Notes: generated from the sequence alone by a model not told the origin. 64,000 bases of DNA from CAYLNM01 sp964385045 (GCA_964385045.1 CAYLNM010000004.1:1-64000); one strand, 5' to 3'; positions 1-9,086 are shown, numbered from the stretch's first letter. Translations and numbers: made by a program.

Positions 1-155
1 GGGGCGGGCGGGGAATCCGGCGAATCGGGATCATGGTGACGACCCAACGCCCGCGGCGCATCCGTGCCCTCCGAGAGGCGTCTCGGGACGCCCGACCGGC
101 GGCCCCGGGGGAGTCGCCGGATCCTGAGCCCGTCGTCGTCCGTCCGGAGCCGTCC

Positions 156-1985
156 ATGCTCGTCGCTCGTCGCCCGCGTCCCGTCGTCCGCGCCTCCGCC
201 GGAGCCGCCGGTTCCGCCGTCCGTCTCGCCGCGGCCGCGCTGCTCGCCGCCCCGGCCGGGCTCGCCCCCGGCGGGCTCGCCGCGGGCGCCTCGCCGTCGT
301 CGCCCGCCCCCCCGGTCGACGAGCCGCCCGTCGTCCTCGAGTCGTTCACGACCATCGTCCCGGGCGGCGAGGCCACCGGCCGCGGCGAGGCGGCCCCCGG
401 CGGCCCGTCCGGCGTCGTCACCATCGAGTCGATCGACCGGCCGGGGGTGGAGATGGGGGTGCGGCCGGGCCAGGTGGCCGGCCTGCTCCGGCCCGAGGTG
501 CTGCGCCGCCACCTGCCGCTGCTCGTGGAGGAGCTCGCGCTCGATCGCGATCAGCAGATCGTGGTCGCGTCCCTGCTCGAGGACTACGCGGCGGCGTTCG
601 CGATCGCGGCCGAGCCGCTCGAGGATGCCCTCGGCCGGTTCCGTCGCCAGGCGTCCGACCGCTCGGTGGTGCGGATGCTCGAGCGGGGCGACGCGACGGG
701 CGGCGCGGCCGTCGCGGTGGTCGGGGCCGCGACCCGTGGAGGGGGCGCGCGCAGGCTGGTCGGGGTGCCGGGCGAAGGCGGCGCGGACGGGGCGATCACG
801 TTCGTGGTCGGCGCGACGGTCCCGGCGGAGGGCGGCACCGGCACCGGGGGCGACGCGGACGAGACGGGGGACGAGCCCGAGGCGGGCGGCGATCGCCGGT
901 CGAGCCTGCTGGAGCGGGTGCGGAGCCGGCTGGAGGCGGCCGAGCGGGCGGGCGAGCTCGTCACCGCCCGCGACCTCGTGCGGCTCGCCCGGCGGCTGCG
1001 GGCCGAGCGGCAGCTGCTGCGGACGGAGCTGATCGAGCTGATCGGCCTGGTGGCGGAGCCGCGGCCCGAGGCCGCCCCGGCGTCCGGGTCGAGGAGCGGG
1101 AGCACCGAGCGGGTGGCGAGGGCCTTCGCCCTCGTCCGCGTCGACGCCGAGGCACCGCACGGGCGGCTGGGCGGCGAGGCGATGGACCTGCAGGCGGCGC
1201 TGGCCGCCGCGGGCGCGCCGGCGACGGTCGCGGCCGCGGTCACGGACGAGCTCGACGCGGCGCGACCGGTGCGTGCGGCGGCGCTCGCCCGCCGTCTGGA
1301 GGCCGTGATCGACCGGGAGATCACCGGCCTCGCGGTCCTGGCGGCACGCGAGCGCCGGGAGGCGGCGGGGGTCGAGCCCGACGGGACGGCGTCGCCCGAG
1401 GTCGAGCGTCACGCCGCGGCGGCCCGGCGCGAGCTCGATGCGCGGCTCGCGGTGCGCGACGACCGGATCGCCGCCCTCGACCGGGCGGAGGCCATGATCG
1501 CGGAGGCCGATCCCGCGGCCGCGGCCCGGCTGCGGGACGCCGCGCTCCGGCGCGGGTTCCGCGCCGCGGCCCGGCCCCGCTGGGCCGAGCGGGCGGTGCA
1601 GCGCGCGGAGGAGCTGGAGGACCTCGACGCGACGATGCGGGCGGCCCTGGCCGGAGTCGCGGCCGAGGTCGAGGCCGCGAGCCGGTCGCTGCGGGAGCAA
1701 CGGGTGGCGTCATGGATGCGCGAGGAACCGGTTCGGATCCGCGAGCGGATCGACGCCATGCTCGAGAGCGAGGCGGGACTGGCGGTCGCCTTCGGGGGCG
1801 GCGGGCCGGACGAGGCGCGTCGCGCACTCCGTGAAGCGCAGAAACGACTCGACGATCGGGTCCTCGTCCGACTGGCCACGATCCTGACACCTGAGATGGT
1901 GGCACGCCTCCCGTCCCGCGTGCGGACGATTCCGATGGAGGGAGGCCGCTTCAGGCTGCGGCTCGCGGCGCCGACGGAGGACTGA
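156..1985 (+). CDS. Secreted helical protein of unknown function
   Basis: I do not recognise this 609-residue protein. The start at 156 is chosen because an arginine-rich n-region and a hydrophobic Ala/Leu segment (about residues 12-45) then form a signal peptide or anchor; an in-frame ATG at 33 would add 41 residues of non-signal sequence. The mature part is rich in Ala, Arg and Glu with long stretches likely to be alpha-helical or coiled coil (for example about residues 245-310 and 400-560), broken by a Gly/Asp/Glu-rich linker near residues 200-250. No catalytic motif is visible. It precedes the arrestin-like/ATPase operon by 79 bp and could be its first gene. An exported structural or scaffold role is only a guess. 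Confidence 0.7.
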   Translation: MLVARRPRPVVRASAGAAGSAVRLAAAALLAAPAGLAPGGLAAGASPSSPAPPVDEPPVVLESFTTIVPGGEATGRGEAAPGGPSGVVTIESIDRPGVEMGVRPGQVAGLLRPEVLRRHLPLLVEELALDRDQQIVVASLLEDYAAAFAIAAEPLEDALGRFRRQASDRSVVRMLERGDATGGAAVAVVGAATRGGGARRLVGVPGEGGADGAITFVVGATVPAEGGTGTGGDADETGDEPEAGGDRRSSLLERVRSRLEAAERAGELVTARDLVRLARRLRAERQLLRTELIELIGLVAEPRPEAAPASGSRSGSTERVARAFALVRVDAEAPHGRLGGEAMDLQAALAAAGAPATVAAAVTDELDAARPVRAAALARRLEAVIDREITGLAVLAARERREAAGVEPDGTASPEVERHAAAARRELDARLAVRDDRIAALDRAEAMIAEADPAAAARLRDAALRRGFRAAARPRWAERAVQRAEELEDLDATMRAALAGVAAEVEAASRSLREQRVASWMREEPVRIRERIDAMLESEAGLAVAFGGGGPDEARRALREAQKRLDDRVLVRLATILTPEMVARLPSRVRTIPMEGGRFRLRLAAPTED

Positions 1986-2064
1986 CGTCCCCGAACCGGG
2001 CGGCCCGCGGGAGGGGCCCCGCGCCGCGGGGGACCCCCGCCTCGGAGCCGTCCGGAGGAAGCCC

Positions 2065-2799
2065 GTGAGGATTCGCCCGTATCCCGCGCCCCCGCACTGG
2101 GCGGACCTGCCCGTGCCGCGGCCGACCGTCGGGCCGGGGCGGCGGCGTGCCCACCGCGTCGGCCAGCCGCGGCGGCCCCGGCCGGGCGAGTGGGTGATCC
2201 GGGTGGTCCTGCTGCCGCTGCTGCCGCGGCTGGCGGTGCTCGTCGGTCTCGACTGCCTCCTGTCGGCGAAGGGGCGGGCGCACGTCCGGGGCGAGCCCGC
2301 CGCGGTGCGGCATCCGGTGCGCGTCGAGACCCACCGCTTTCCGGTGCATCCCGGCGACGAGATGGCGCTGCTCGTGCTCCAGCCGCGCGACCCGCGGCCC
2401 GAGTCGATGACGGTCCATCTCGCCCGCACCGAGCGGGCCCGCGCTCGCGAGGGCATCGACACCGAGACCGCCACCGAGATCGTGGCCCGCCACCCGGTCG
2501 AGCTCGACCCGCCGCCCGAGCCGGGGCGACCGGTCGCGCCCGAGACCCGGGGCCGGGTGCGACTGCCCGCCGACGCGATGCACTCCTTCGCCGGCGGGAA
2601 CCACGAGATCGAGCGGTCGGTCGAGGTGGAGCGGACGTTCCCCGGTGCGGCGACGGTGACGGCCACGCGGCCGCTCGTCGTCACGCCGCCGAGCCTCACC
2701 GCCGTGGCGGCCGGCGACGCACCGGCGCCCTTCGTCGCCTCCGTCGGACCCGGCCCGGCCGGCGCCGCCCACCCGCCCGGCGGGAGGATCGCCTCGTGA
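2065..2799 (+). CDS. Beta-rich protein with one hydrophobic segment, arrestin-like (tentative)
   Basis: Hypothetical protein of 244 residues. The GTG start at 2065 follows GGAGGAA by 4 nt. A basic, proline-rich N-terminus leads into a hydrophobic stretch (about residues 44-66) that may anchor it in the membrane. The rest is short beta-strand-like segments (VRVETHRFPVHPGDE, then a strand-turn pattern near residues 165-225) resembling arrestin or Spo0M-like sandwiches, but this is inferred from pattern only. Its TGA overlaps the next GTG as GTGA, and the gene after that is a P-loop ATPase, so the three are probably translated together. Long minus-strand frames across the same DNA lack ribosome sites and family motifs. 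Confidence 0.6.
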   Translation: MRIRPYPAPPHWADLPVPRPTVGPGRRRAHRVGQPRRPRPGEWVIRVVLLPLLPRLAVLVGLDCLLSAKGRAHVRGEPAAVRHPVRVETHRFPVHPGDEMALLVLQPRDPRPESMTVHLARTERARAREGIDTETATEIVARHPVELDPPPEPGRPVAPETRGRVRLPADAMHSFAGGNHEIERSVEVERTFPGAATVTATRPLVVTPPSLTAVAAGDAPAPFVASVGPGPAGAAHPPGGRIAS

Positions 2800-3182
2800 G
2801 TCGCCGCCACGTCGCGATCGAGCTCGACCGGCCGCCGTCCGCACTCGTCCTCGCCGGCGAGACGCGCGCGGGCCGCGTCCGGCTCCTGGGCCCCGAGCCG
2901 CCCCGCGTGCACGGCGTGCCCCGCGTGCACGGCGTGCGGCTGATCGTCGGCTCGCGGACCGCGGGACGGGGCGACACCGACCGCGGGGCGGTCCTCGACG
3001 AGCGGATCGTCCCGCGTCCCACGCTCGAAGGGGAGCACGAGCATGCCTTCACCGTCGTCCTTTCGCCGGTCCCGCTCGGCCACGACGGACGCCCGGTCAC
3101 GATTCGCCGGGCGGCGGAGGTCCGGGTGGACGTGGTCATGGCGCCGGATCTCCCGGCGGAGGTGCCGTTCCGTGTCGCATGA
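2796..3182 (+). CDS. Small beta-sandwich protein, arrestin-like (tentative)
   Basis: Protein of 128 residues starting at a GTG inside the preceding stop (GTGA). The N-terminal pattern (VAIELDRPPSALVLAGETRAGRVRL) resembles the first strands of an arrestin-like domain, where ligand-recruiting proteins show a PGE..xG.v.l signature; this is weak evidence. Residues 36-47 hold two identical PRVHGV hexapeptides encoded by a perfect 18-bp tandem duplication. No catalytic residues are seen. Its last 11 bases overlap the ATPase gene that follows, so the pair should be made in fixed ratio, and an adaptor role for the ATPase is the simplest inference. Confidence 0.6.
   Translation: MSRRHVAIELDRPPSALVLAGETRAGRVRLLGPEPPRVHGVPRVHGVRLIVGSRTAGRGDTDRGAVLDERIVPRPTLEGEHEHAFTVVLSPVPLGHDGRPVTIRRAAEVRVDVVMAPDLPAEVPFRVA
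2901..2936 (+). repeat. Perfect 18-bp tandem duplication inside a gene
   Basis: The unit CCCCGCGTGCACGGCGTG occurs twice with no gap (2901-2918 and 2919-2936). It is in frame and duplicates the hexapeptide PRVHGV, so the reading frame survives. The identity of the copies suggests a recent slippage event. Confidence 0.9.
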
Positions 3183-3873
3183 GACCGATCGGACCCGGGA
3201 GTCCTCGCTGGCCCGGGCGGTGCGAGCCTCGGGTCGCCACGGCGACACGACCCGTGGCGTCGGCCCCGGCCGGTCGTGGAACCCGTTCGAGGCCGAGCGC
3301 GTACGCCCCGGGGCGCTGGACTGGCTCGGCACGGGCGCGGACCCCGAGTCGGTGCTCGACGCGGCGCGGGCCACGCCGGTCGGCCTCCTCATCGGGCCGC
3401 ACGGCAGCGGCAAGTCGAGCCTCCTGCGGCACGTGGTCGCCGCCGCCGAGGCCCGCGGGCTCGCGGTCGCGGTCGTCCACGCCGAGCGGCCCGTGCCCTC
3501 CCGGACCGGGGTGGCGGCGCTCGACCTCGTCGCCTGCGACGGGGCGGGGCGGGGCCGGCCGTGGTGGCGCTGGCGGCTTGCCCGTCGCTGCCGGGCGGCG
3601 GGCACGCCGCTGCTGCTGACGGCGCACCACGCGGTGGGCGGGCGCGTCGTCCACCGCCGCCGGCCGGATCTCGACGAGCTGCGGGCGGTGGTCGCGGCCT
3701 GCCTCGAGGGTGCGGAGGCGGATCCGCCGGCCGACGAGCTGCTCGCGGCGCGGCTGCACGAGGCCCACGGCAGCGTGCGGGCCGTGCTCTGGAGCCTCTA
3801 CGAGGACTGGGAGCGCGGGACCGGGCTCGCCCGCGGATGGCCGGACGACGGCCGGACGCCGCCGCCGGCCTGA
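3172..3873 (+). CDS. P-loop ATPase (AAA/ExeA-like NTPase)
   Basis: Cytoplasmic ATPase of 233 residues. A Walker A motif GPHGSGKS lies at residues 75-82, a candidate Walker B (ALDLVACDG) near residue 120 and a sensor-like strand (TPLLLTAHH) near 145. The short N-terminal stretch WNPFEAERVRPGALDWLG resembles the lead-in of ExeA/MSMEG-type AAA proteins. The GTG start at 3172 overlaps the previous gene by 11 bp. The partner genes look like small beta-sandwich proteins, so it may power or regulate a membrane-linked assembly; no defined pathway is evident. At 233 residues it is short for an AAA+ protein with a full lid domain, though a helical tail (about residues 165-225) could serve as one. Confidence 0.72.
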   Translation: MSHETDRTRESSLARAVRASGRHGDTTRGVGPGRSWNPFEAERVRPGALDWLGTGADPESVLDAARATPVGLLIGPHGSGKSSLLRHVVAAAEARGLAVAVVHAERPVPSRTGVAALDLVACDGAGRGRPWWRWRLARRCRAAGTPLLLTAHHAVGGRVVHRRRPDLDELRAVVAACLEGAEADPPADELLAARLHEAHGSVRAVLWSLYEDWERGTGLARGWPDDGRTPPPA

Positions 3874-3919
3874 GGTTGCGCAGCGCGGGGCGCGTTGCCG
3901 GGCCCGCCGCGGGCGGCAT

Positions 3920-3933
3920 GGGCCGCGCGGCCC
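3920..3933. terminator. Short GC hairpin between convergent genes
   Basis: GGGCC-GCGC-GGCCC lies in the 81-bp gap between the convergent ATPase and DUF72 genes. The 5-bp stem has no T run, so this is a weak candidate. Confidence 0.25.
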
Positions 3934-3954
3934 GGCGTCGGGCCCGGCGAGCGG

Positions 3955-4970
3955 TCAGCGGGACGCCCCGCGCTCGAGGTCGACGATCGCCTCGGCCAGC
4001 CGGTGCAGCGTGCGGGGCGCGGAGCCCTCGGCCTTGTTGTTGGCGACGACGATCGCGCCGCGCTCGACCGCGCCGCGGGCGAGCGCCGCGATCGCCGACC
4101 GCTCGGCGGGATCGGGGTCGACGATCCGGTCGAAGGGCTGGAATCGCTCGCGGGCCGAGGCGTAGGTCTCGCCCCCCGCAGCATCCAGCGGACGGCGACG
4201 GGGCCGCGCCCCCGCGGCGGCAGGGCGGCGACCTGCGCCGCCACCGGCGGCATGCTCGGGTGCACGGTGTACGCGTGGGCCGCATCCGCGGCGTCGAGGG
4301 CCGCCCGGTACGCCTCGAGTCGATCGCCCTCGAGAAGCACGCGGTTGCGGACCTCGACCGCCACCGGCGCCTCGGTGCGCGCCCGCACCGCGCGCAGGAA
4401 CGCCGCGAGCCGATCCAGCAGGCGGTCCGGCCCGTCGGAACGCCGGAACGGCACCGGCGGGAACTGCAGGACGATCACCCCGAGCCGCGGCCCGAGGCCG
4501 GCGACCGCGGGGGCGAGCAGCTCGGCGTCGAGCCGGGCCGCGTCGAGGAAGGCGGCGTTCGGCGCCCCGTCGATCGTGCGCGGCTCGACCGCGGACCGGG
4601 GGGCCTTCACCAGGAAGCGGAAGTCCCCGGGCACGTCGCCGGCCCACGCGCGGAAGGTCTCCTCCGGCACCGGGGCGTAGAACGTGCGGTCGATGCCGAC
4701 GGCCCGCAGCAGGGGATGCCGCGCGTACGCCGGCAGCCCCTCGCGGGCGAGCCGAGCCCGGGCCGGCGGGCGGTCCCCCGCGGCCCACACGAGGCCGGCC
4801 CAGCCGGGGAAGCTCCACGAGCTCGTGCCCAGCCGCACGTGCCGGGGCAGCGCGTCGGCGGTCGCGAGCAGCGCCGGCGTCGGCGGGGCGGGCTCGACCG
4901 GTCGCCGGCGCCGTCGGCCGCCGTCGCCGGGCTCGGCGGGCTGTCCGAACAGGCCGAGCTGCTCCGTCAC
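3955..4970 (-). pseudogene. DUF72 (YecE-like) protein, frameshifted
   Basis: DUF72/YecE proteins are TIM-barrel proteins of unknown enzymatic role, usually 240-300 residues. The family pattern is clear: RLGTSSWSFPGW near the N-terminus, then HPLLRAVGIDRTFYAPVPEE, then FRFLVKAPRSAVEPRT. The frame starting at GTG 4970 carries the family to about residue 264 (VAVRWMLRG) and then loses it; the conserved C-terminal part (GETYASARERFQPFD ... AIVVANNKAEGSAPRTLH, stop at 3955) continues in another frame. The break is a run of six G on the coding strand (C at 4172-4177); one more G would join the frames into about 338 residues. It is therefore a slipped homopolymer: a real mutation, a slippage site or a sequencing error. 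The GTG overlaps the RarD-like stop as GTGA. Confidence 0.8.
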
Positions 4971-6070
4971 CGGTCGGGGGCCGCGGGGTCGGTGGCCGGT
5001 GTCGCGGGGCCGGGTACGGGCGGCGTCGTCACCGGGGCCGCGGCCGGCTTGGTCGACGTCGACGGGGCCGGGGGATCCGTCGTCGCCGTCGCCGCCGGCG
5101 GCCGGGACCGCAGCAGGTCCCGGCAGTACAGCCCGACGCCGGCCCACACCAGGGTGAAGGTGATGGCCATCGGGAGCGTGAGCACCTCGTCGTAGAGCCA
5201 GAGGGCGACGACGAACTGCCCGGTCGGGGCGATGTACTGCATCACGCCGACGGTCTTGAGCTCCAGCCGCCGGGCCGCGGAGGCGAACCACACCAGGGGG
5301 GCCAGCGTCACGAGTCCGGACAAGGCCAGCAGACCGAGTCGCCATCCCTCCAGCTCGGCCCACTCGCCGGCCGCCCCCTGGCCGAGCCGCCAGGCGAGCA
5401 GGGCGATCGCGAGCGGCATCAGCACGACGAGCTCGGCGGTGAGCCCGACCATCGCCGGCACGTCGGCCTGCTTGCGGAGCAGGCCGTAGAAGCCGAATGA
5501 GAACGCCAGCAGCAGCGTGATCCACGGGATGGGAGCCGCGCCGCCGCTGGTCACCGCGTGCACGAGCGATACCGTCACCCCGATCGCGGCGAGCGTGACC
5601 GCCACCGCCTGGGCGGGGCGCAGCCGCTCGCCGAGGAAGATCGCGCCGAGGGCCACCGACACCAGCGGATTGGCGAAGTAGCCGAGGCTCGCTTCGAGCG
5701 TGCGGTCGTGCACGACGGCCCAGAGGTAGCCGAGCCAGTTCGCCGCCAGCAGCAGGGCGGTGAGCGGCATCCGCCATCGGATCGCCGGGCTCCGCGGGAT
5801 GCGGACGAGGTCTCGCCACTGTCCAGTGGCCGCGAGCAGGGCGAGCAGGATGGGCAGACCGAGGAGCAGCCGGAGAGCCAGCAGGTCCCACGGCCCCACC
5901 GCCCGCACCGCGAAGAAGTAGATCGGGATGACGCTGCCCCACCAGCCGTAGGACAGCAGGGCGTAGCCGAGGCCCGCCCGCAGGCGGAGGGCGGCGGCGA
6001 CGGCGGCATCGCCGGAGTCGGGCTCCGACGTCGCCGCCGCCGCCTCGCGGTCGCCGCCGGCGTCAGTCAC
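4967..6070 (-). CDS. rarD: RarD-like EamA-family transporter
   Basis: Inner-membrane permease of 367 residues with ten predicted hydrophobic helices between about residues 30 and 320, the usual two-EamA layout. The opening (GYALLSYGWWGSVIPIYFFAV) and the middle (LANWLGYLWAVVHDRTLEASLGYF) match RarD, named for chloramphenicol sensitivity; its natural substrate in most bacteria is unknown. A Pro/Thr/Ala-rich tail of about 45 residues at the C-terminus is unusual. The GTG start lies 8 bp inside the end of the M14 peptidase gene and its stop overlaps the DUF72 start, so the three form an operon. Confidence 0.88.
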   Translation of the reverse strand: MTDAGGDREAAAATSEPDSGDAAVAAALRLRAGLGYALLSYGWWGSVIPIYFFAVRAVGPWDLLALRLLLGLPILLALLAATGQWRDLVRIPRSPAIRWRMPLTALLLAANWLGYLWAVVHDRTLEASLGYFANPLVSVALGAIFLGERLRPAQAVAVTLAAIGVTVSLVHAVTSGGAAPIPWITLLLAFSFGFYGLLRKQADVPAMVGLTAELVVLMPLAIALLAWRLGQGAAGEWAELEGWRLGLLALSGLVTLAPLVWFASAARRLELKTVGVMQYIAPTGQFVVALWLYDEVLTLPMAITFTLVWAGVGLYCRDLLRSRPPAATATTDPPAPSTSTKPAAAPVTTPPVPGPATPATDPAAPDR

Positions 6071-8987
6071 CCGCGCGCCCGGCCTCCCGGGCGAGGTCGC
6101 CCCGGGCCGCGTCGACGTCCTCGCCGCCGAGGGGCTGCCGCGAGGGGGCGAACGACGGGCCGAGCAGGATCGTGCGGGCGAGCAGGTCCATGCCCGCCCG
6201 GTTGATCCCGCGGTTGGTCGGGTCGCTCGCGAAGCGGATGACGATCCCGCCGCCCACGCGGTCGTGGGTGACGGCCGGCGCGCCCGCGAGCCGCCGCAGC
6301 GCCCGGGGGCCGGCCACGCCGCCGACCCGCGGGCCGCCCGCGTCGTCGAGCTCGGCGAAGCGGGCGACGACGTAGGTCGAGCTCCGCACCGGCATCGGGT
6401 CGTCGCCGAAGACGTGGAACGCCAGCCGCTCCGGGACGCCCGCCGCGAGGGGGTGCGTGGTGTCGACGGTCGCCGAGAGGATCGCGCCGGGCACCCGGCG
6501 CTCGACGCCGCGGCGCTGCCGCTCGGCGAACGTCAGCTCGTGCAGGTCCCCGCCCGGGACGTCGGCGAGGTCGTCCGAGTCCTCCGGCGCCCCGGCGACG
6601 TCGGCCTCGGCCCCGTCGAGGAACGTCCGGGCGGCCCAGCCGGCCCCGCGGCCGAACGCGACCACGGTGCCGCCGCCGCGGACCCAGTCCCGCATCGCGT
6701 CGACGCCGCCCGAGCCGAGCGCGGCGTCGAGCGACCAGACCGAGGGCACGACCACGACGTCGACCTCCGAGAGGTCGAGTCGCCGCAGGTCCTCGGCCCG
6801 CACGATGCTGTGCGGAACGTCGCCGCGGTGCTCGAGCATGTGCCGCAGGTGGCCCACCGAGAGCGAGGACACCGGCGAGTGGCTCGCGACCACGACGCGG
6901 CGGGGGGCGATGAAGCGGCGGTTGGCGTTGTTGCCGAGGGTCGGCCCGGACGCGGGGATGCTGCCGGACACCGCGACCGCGGGCACGCCGGCCTCGATCG
7001 CCATCTCGCTCACCGCGGCCGCGTCGTCGAAGCGGGTGCGGGCGACGTGCAGGGCGAGCGAGCCGCGGGGCATCACGGTGCCGCCCTCGAGCAGCACGTC
7101 GTCGCCGAGCAGCCGGGCCCAGACCCGCTGCCGCGTGGCCTCGGCGAGCACGTGCACGAAGCCGCGGTGGTCCGAGGGCACGAGCAGGGCGACCGCGTCC
7201 GCGTCGTCCTCGCCGCGGGTCGGGGCCACGGGCACGACCGCCGCCGCGGCGGGATCGACGGGCTCGACCGCGAGCGCGTCGACGGGACCGAAGTAGGCCA
7301 TCGCGTCGAGGCCGAACATCGGCGGCACGCTCCACGCGGTGATGTCGTACGTGTCGCGGTCCTCGACCGCGGGATCCCGCTCGAGCAGCACGCGGGCGAG
7401 CCGGCCCATCGGCTGGCCGCTCGGCACGACCCAGGTGCCCGCGGGCAGGTCGACCGCGTCCTCGCCGGCGGTGAAGGGCGGATGGAACGTCTCGAGGTCG
7501 CCCGCCCCCACCCGGGCGGCCTCGGTGAGGCGGTGCAGCTCGATCCCGTGCAGCGCGAGCAGCTCGGCGAGCTCGGCCCGCGGCCGGGGATCGTCCTGCG
7601 GGCGGATCACCCAGGCGGTGGGGGCGCCGTCGGCCGGCGTCATCGCGGTCTCGAAGTAGTCGGCGAATCGCCGCAGCTGCGCCTCCCGCAGGACCGCATT
7701 GGCGTGGGCGGCCGAGAGCGTGGCGATGGCGTGGTGCTCGGCCCGGTCCCGGAGGGTCAGCACGTAGCCGCCGCCGTGGTCGTCGTCGATCGTGATCGCG
7801 CGACCGGCCCGGCCGTGGCCCGCCTGCTCGAACAGCAGTCCGACCGCCCCGTGGTGCACCGGCAGCACCTTGCCGTAGCCCGGGTAGAGGTAGTCGAACC
7901 GCTCGCGGGTCGCGTACTCGAGGCGGGCGGCGTCGAAGTCGGCGCCCATCGCCCGGCCGAAGACCTCGAACCAGCTCCGCTCCTCCCCCCGGACCTCGGC
8001 GTGGTACGGCGTGTCGCCCGCCCCGAGGAAGTACGGCGAGTGGATGCCCTGCTCGTGCACGTCGAGGTGCAGCTGCGGCATGAACCGGCGGTAGATCGGG
8101 ATCCGGGCCGCGGACTCGGCCTGCGTGCCCCACACCCAGTCGCGATTGAGGTCGAACATGTAGTGGTTCGACCGGCCGCTCGGCCACGGCTCGCGGTGCT
8201 CGGCCGCGAGCGGGAAGGGATCGGCCTCCATGCCCACGTGCTGCTGGAAGAAGCTCACGTAGCGGGCGCGGCCGTCGGGGTTGAGGACGGGGTCGATGAC
8301 GACCACCGAGTCCTCGAGGATGCGCTCGATCTCGGGCGTGCGGCCGGCGGCGAGGCGGTGCGAGACGAGGATCGCGGCCTCGGTGCACGAGGCCTCGTTG
8401 CCGTGCACGCTGAAGCTCATCCAGGTGATCGCCGGCGTGTCCTCGACGATGGCGTCGAGGGCGCTGTCCGAGAGCTCGCCCGGCCGGGCGAGCCCGCGGC
8501 TGGCGGCCATGATCTCGTCGAGCCGGTCCTGGTGCTCCGGGGCGGTGATCACCATCACCATGAGGTCGCGGCCCTGCCACGACCGGCCGTAGGGGACGAG
8601 CCGGACCCGCGGACTGGCCTCGGCGAGGGCCTCGCACCAGTCCTCGAGCTGTCCGTGGCGGGTGAATCGCTCCCCGATCTCGAAGCCGAGGACGTCGGCC
8701 GGCGACGGGATCGCCGGGTCGGGATCGACGTCGGTCCAGTCGACCGGTCCGGGGAGCTCGTCGACGAGGTCCGCGATGCGCCCGGGGTCCATCCCGGGCG
8801 GCAGGTCCGAGCCCGGGGCGAGCGACTCGTCGGCGGTGGCCGCGGCGCCGCCGGCGTACGGCCGGGCGCCGGCGGACGCGGACGAGGTGCCGAGGCCGAC
8901 GGGCACGGCGCTGCACGCAGCGAGGACCGCGGCGGCGCCGGCGAGGGCCAGGGGAGCGGACGAACGCGACGGACGGACGCTGGGCAT
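6063..8987 (-). CDS. M14-family zinc carboxypeptidase lipoprotein
   Basis: Secreted peptidase of 974 residues. The start at 8987 has AGGAGG just upstream. A signal peptide ends in LAAC with the lipid-bearing Cys at residue 25, so the protein is membrane-tethered. The M14 domain spans roughly residues 100-480, with the zinc motif HGNE at 195-198 and a later HLDVHEQG segment that fits the third ligand region. The C-terminal half includes a glutamine-amidotransferase-like fold (VDVVVVPSVWSLD ... VRGGGTVVAFGRG near residues 740-800) without an obvious nucleophile, common in large M14 proteins of this kind. Likely job: degrading peptides outside the cytoplasmic membrane. A RarD-like exporter and a DUF72 gene follow in the same operon. 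Confidence 0.88.
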   Translation of the reverse strand: MPSVRPSRSSAPLALAGAAAVLAACSAVPVGLGTSSASAGARPYAGGAAATADESLAPGSDLPPGMDPGRIADLVDELPGPVDWTDVDPDPAIPSPADVLGFEIGERFTRHGQLEDWCEALAEASPRVRLVPYGRSWQGRDLMVMVITAPEHQDRLDEIMAASRGLARPGELSDSALDAIVEDTPAITWMSFSVHGNEASCTEAAILVSHRLAAGRTPEIERILEDSVVVIDPVLNPDGRARYVSFFQQHVGMEADPFPLAAEHREPWPSGRSNHYMFDLNRDWVWGTQAESAARIPIYRRFMPQLHLDVHEQGIHSPYFLGAGDTPYHAEVRGEERSWFEVFGRAMGADFDAARLEYATRERFDYLYPGYGKVLPVHHGAVGLLFEQAGHGRAGRAITIDDDHGGGYVLTLRDRAEHHAIATLSAAHANAVLREAQLRRFADYFETAMTPADGAPTAWVIRPQDDPRPRAELAELLALHGIELHRLTEAARVGAGDLETFHPPFTAGEDAVDLPAGTWVVPSGQPMGRLARVLLERDPAVEDRDTYDITAWSVPPMFGLDAMAYFGPVDALAVEPVDPAAAAVVPVAPTRGEDDADAVALLVPSDHRGFVHVLAEATRQRVWARLLGDDVLLEGGTVMPRGSLALHVARTRFDDAAAVSEMAIEAGVPAVAVSGSIPASGPTLGNNANRRFIAPRRVVVASHSPVSSLSVGHLRHMLEHRGDVPHSIVRAEDLRRLDLSEVDVVVVPSVWSLDAALGSGGVDAMRDWVRGGGTVVAFGRGAGWAARTFLDGAEADVAGAPEDSDDLADVPGGDLHELTFAERQRRGVERRVPGAILSATVDTTHPLAAGVPERLAFHVFGDDPMPVRSSTYVVARFAELDDAGGPRVGGVAGPRALRRLAGAPAVTHDRVGGGIVIRFASDPTNRGINRAGMDLLARTILLGPSFAPSRQPLGGEDVDAARGDLAREAGRAGD

Positions 8988-9012
8988 GCGGGGGCCTCCT
9001 CGGGGACCGGCC

Positions 9013-9018
9013 ATGGTA
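9013..9018 (-). promoter_or_regulatory. -10 hexamer for the M14 peptidase operon
   Basis: TACCAT on the minus strand lies 25 nt before the peptidase ATG. It predicts a leader of about 19 nt containing the AGGAGG ribosome site. No clear -35 is visible. Confidence 0.4.
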
Positions 9019-9074
9019 GGGACCGCGCCCCCGCGTCGGTCACCCCCGGCCAACGCCGCCCGTGCGGGCCGCGG

Positions 9075-9080
9075 TAGCAT
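9075..9080 (+). promoter_or_regulatory. -10 hexamer, probable leaderless start
   Basis: TAGCAT ends 6 nt before the HD-domain ATG at 9087, so transcription would begin at or next to the start codon. No Shine-Dalgarno sequence is present. Confidence 0.5.
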
Positions 9081-9086
9081 CGCGGC

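Noticed and set aside
33..155. Upstream ATG extending the first protein by 41 residues.
   Set aside because: The extension has no signal-peptide character, whereas ATG 156 gives a good one.
6264..9077. A 937-codon open frame on the plus strand opposite the M14 peptidase.
   Set aside because: Arg/His/Gly-rich composition without family motifs; the opposite strand carries zinc motifs, a lipobox and a ribosome site.
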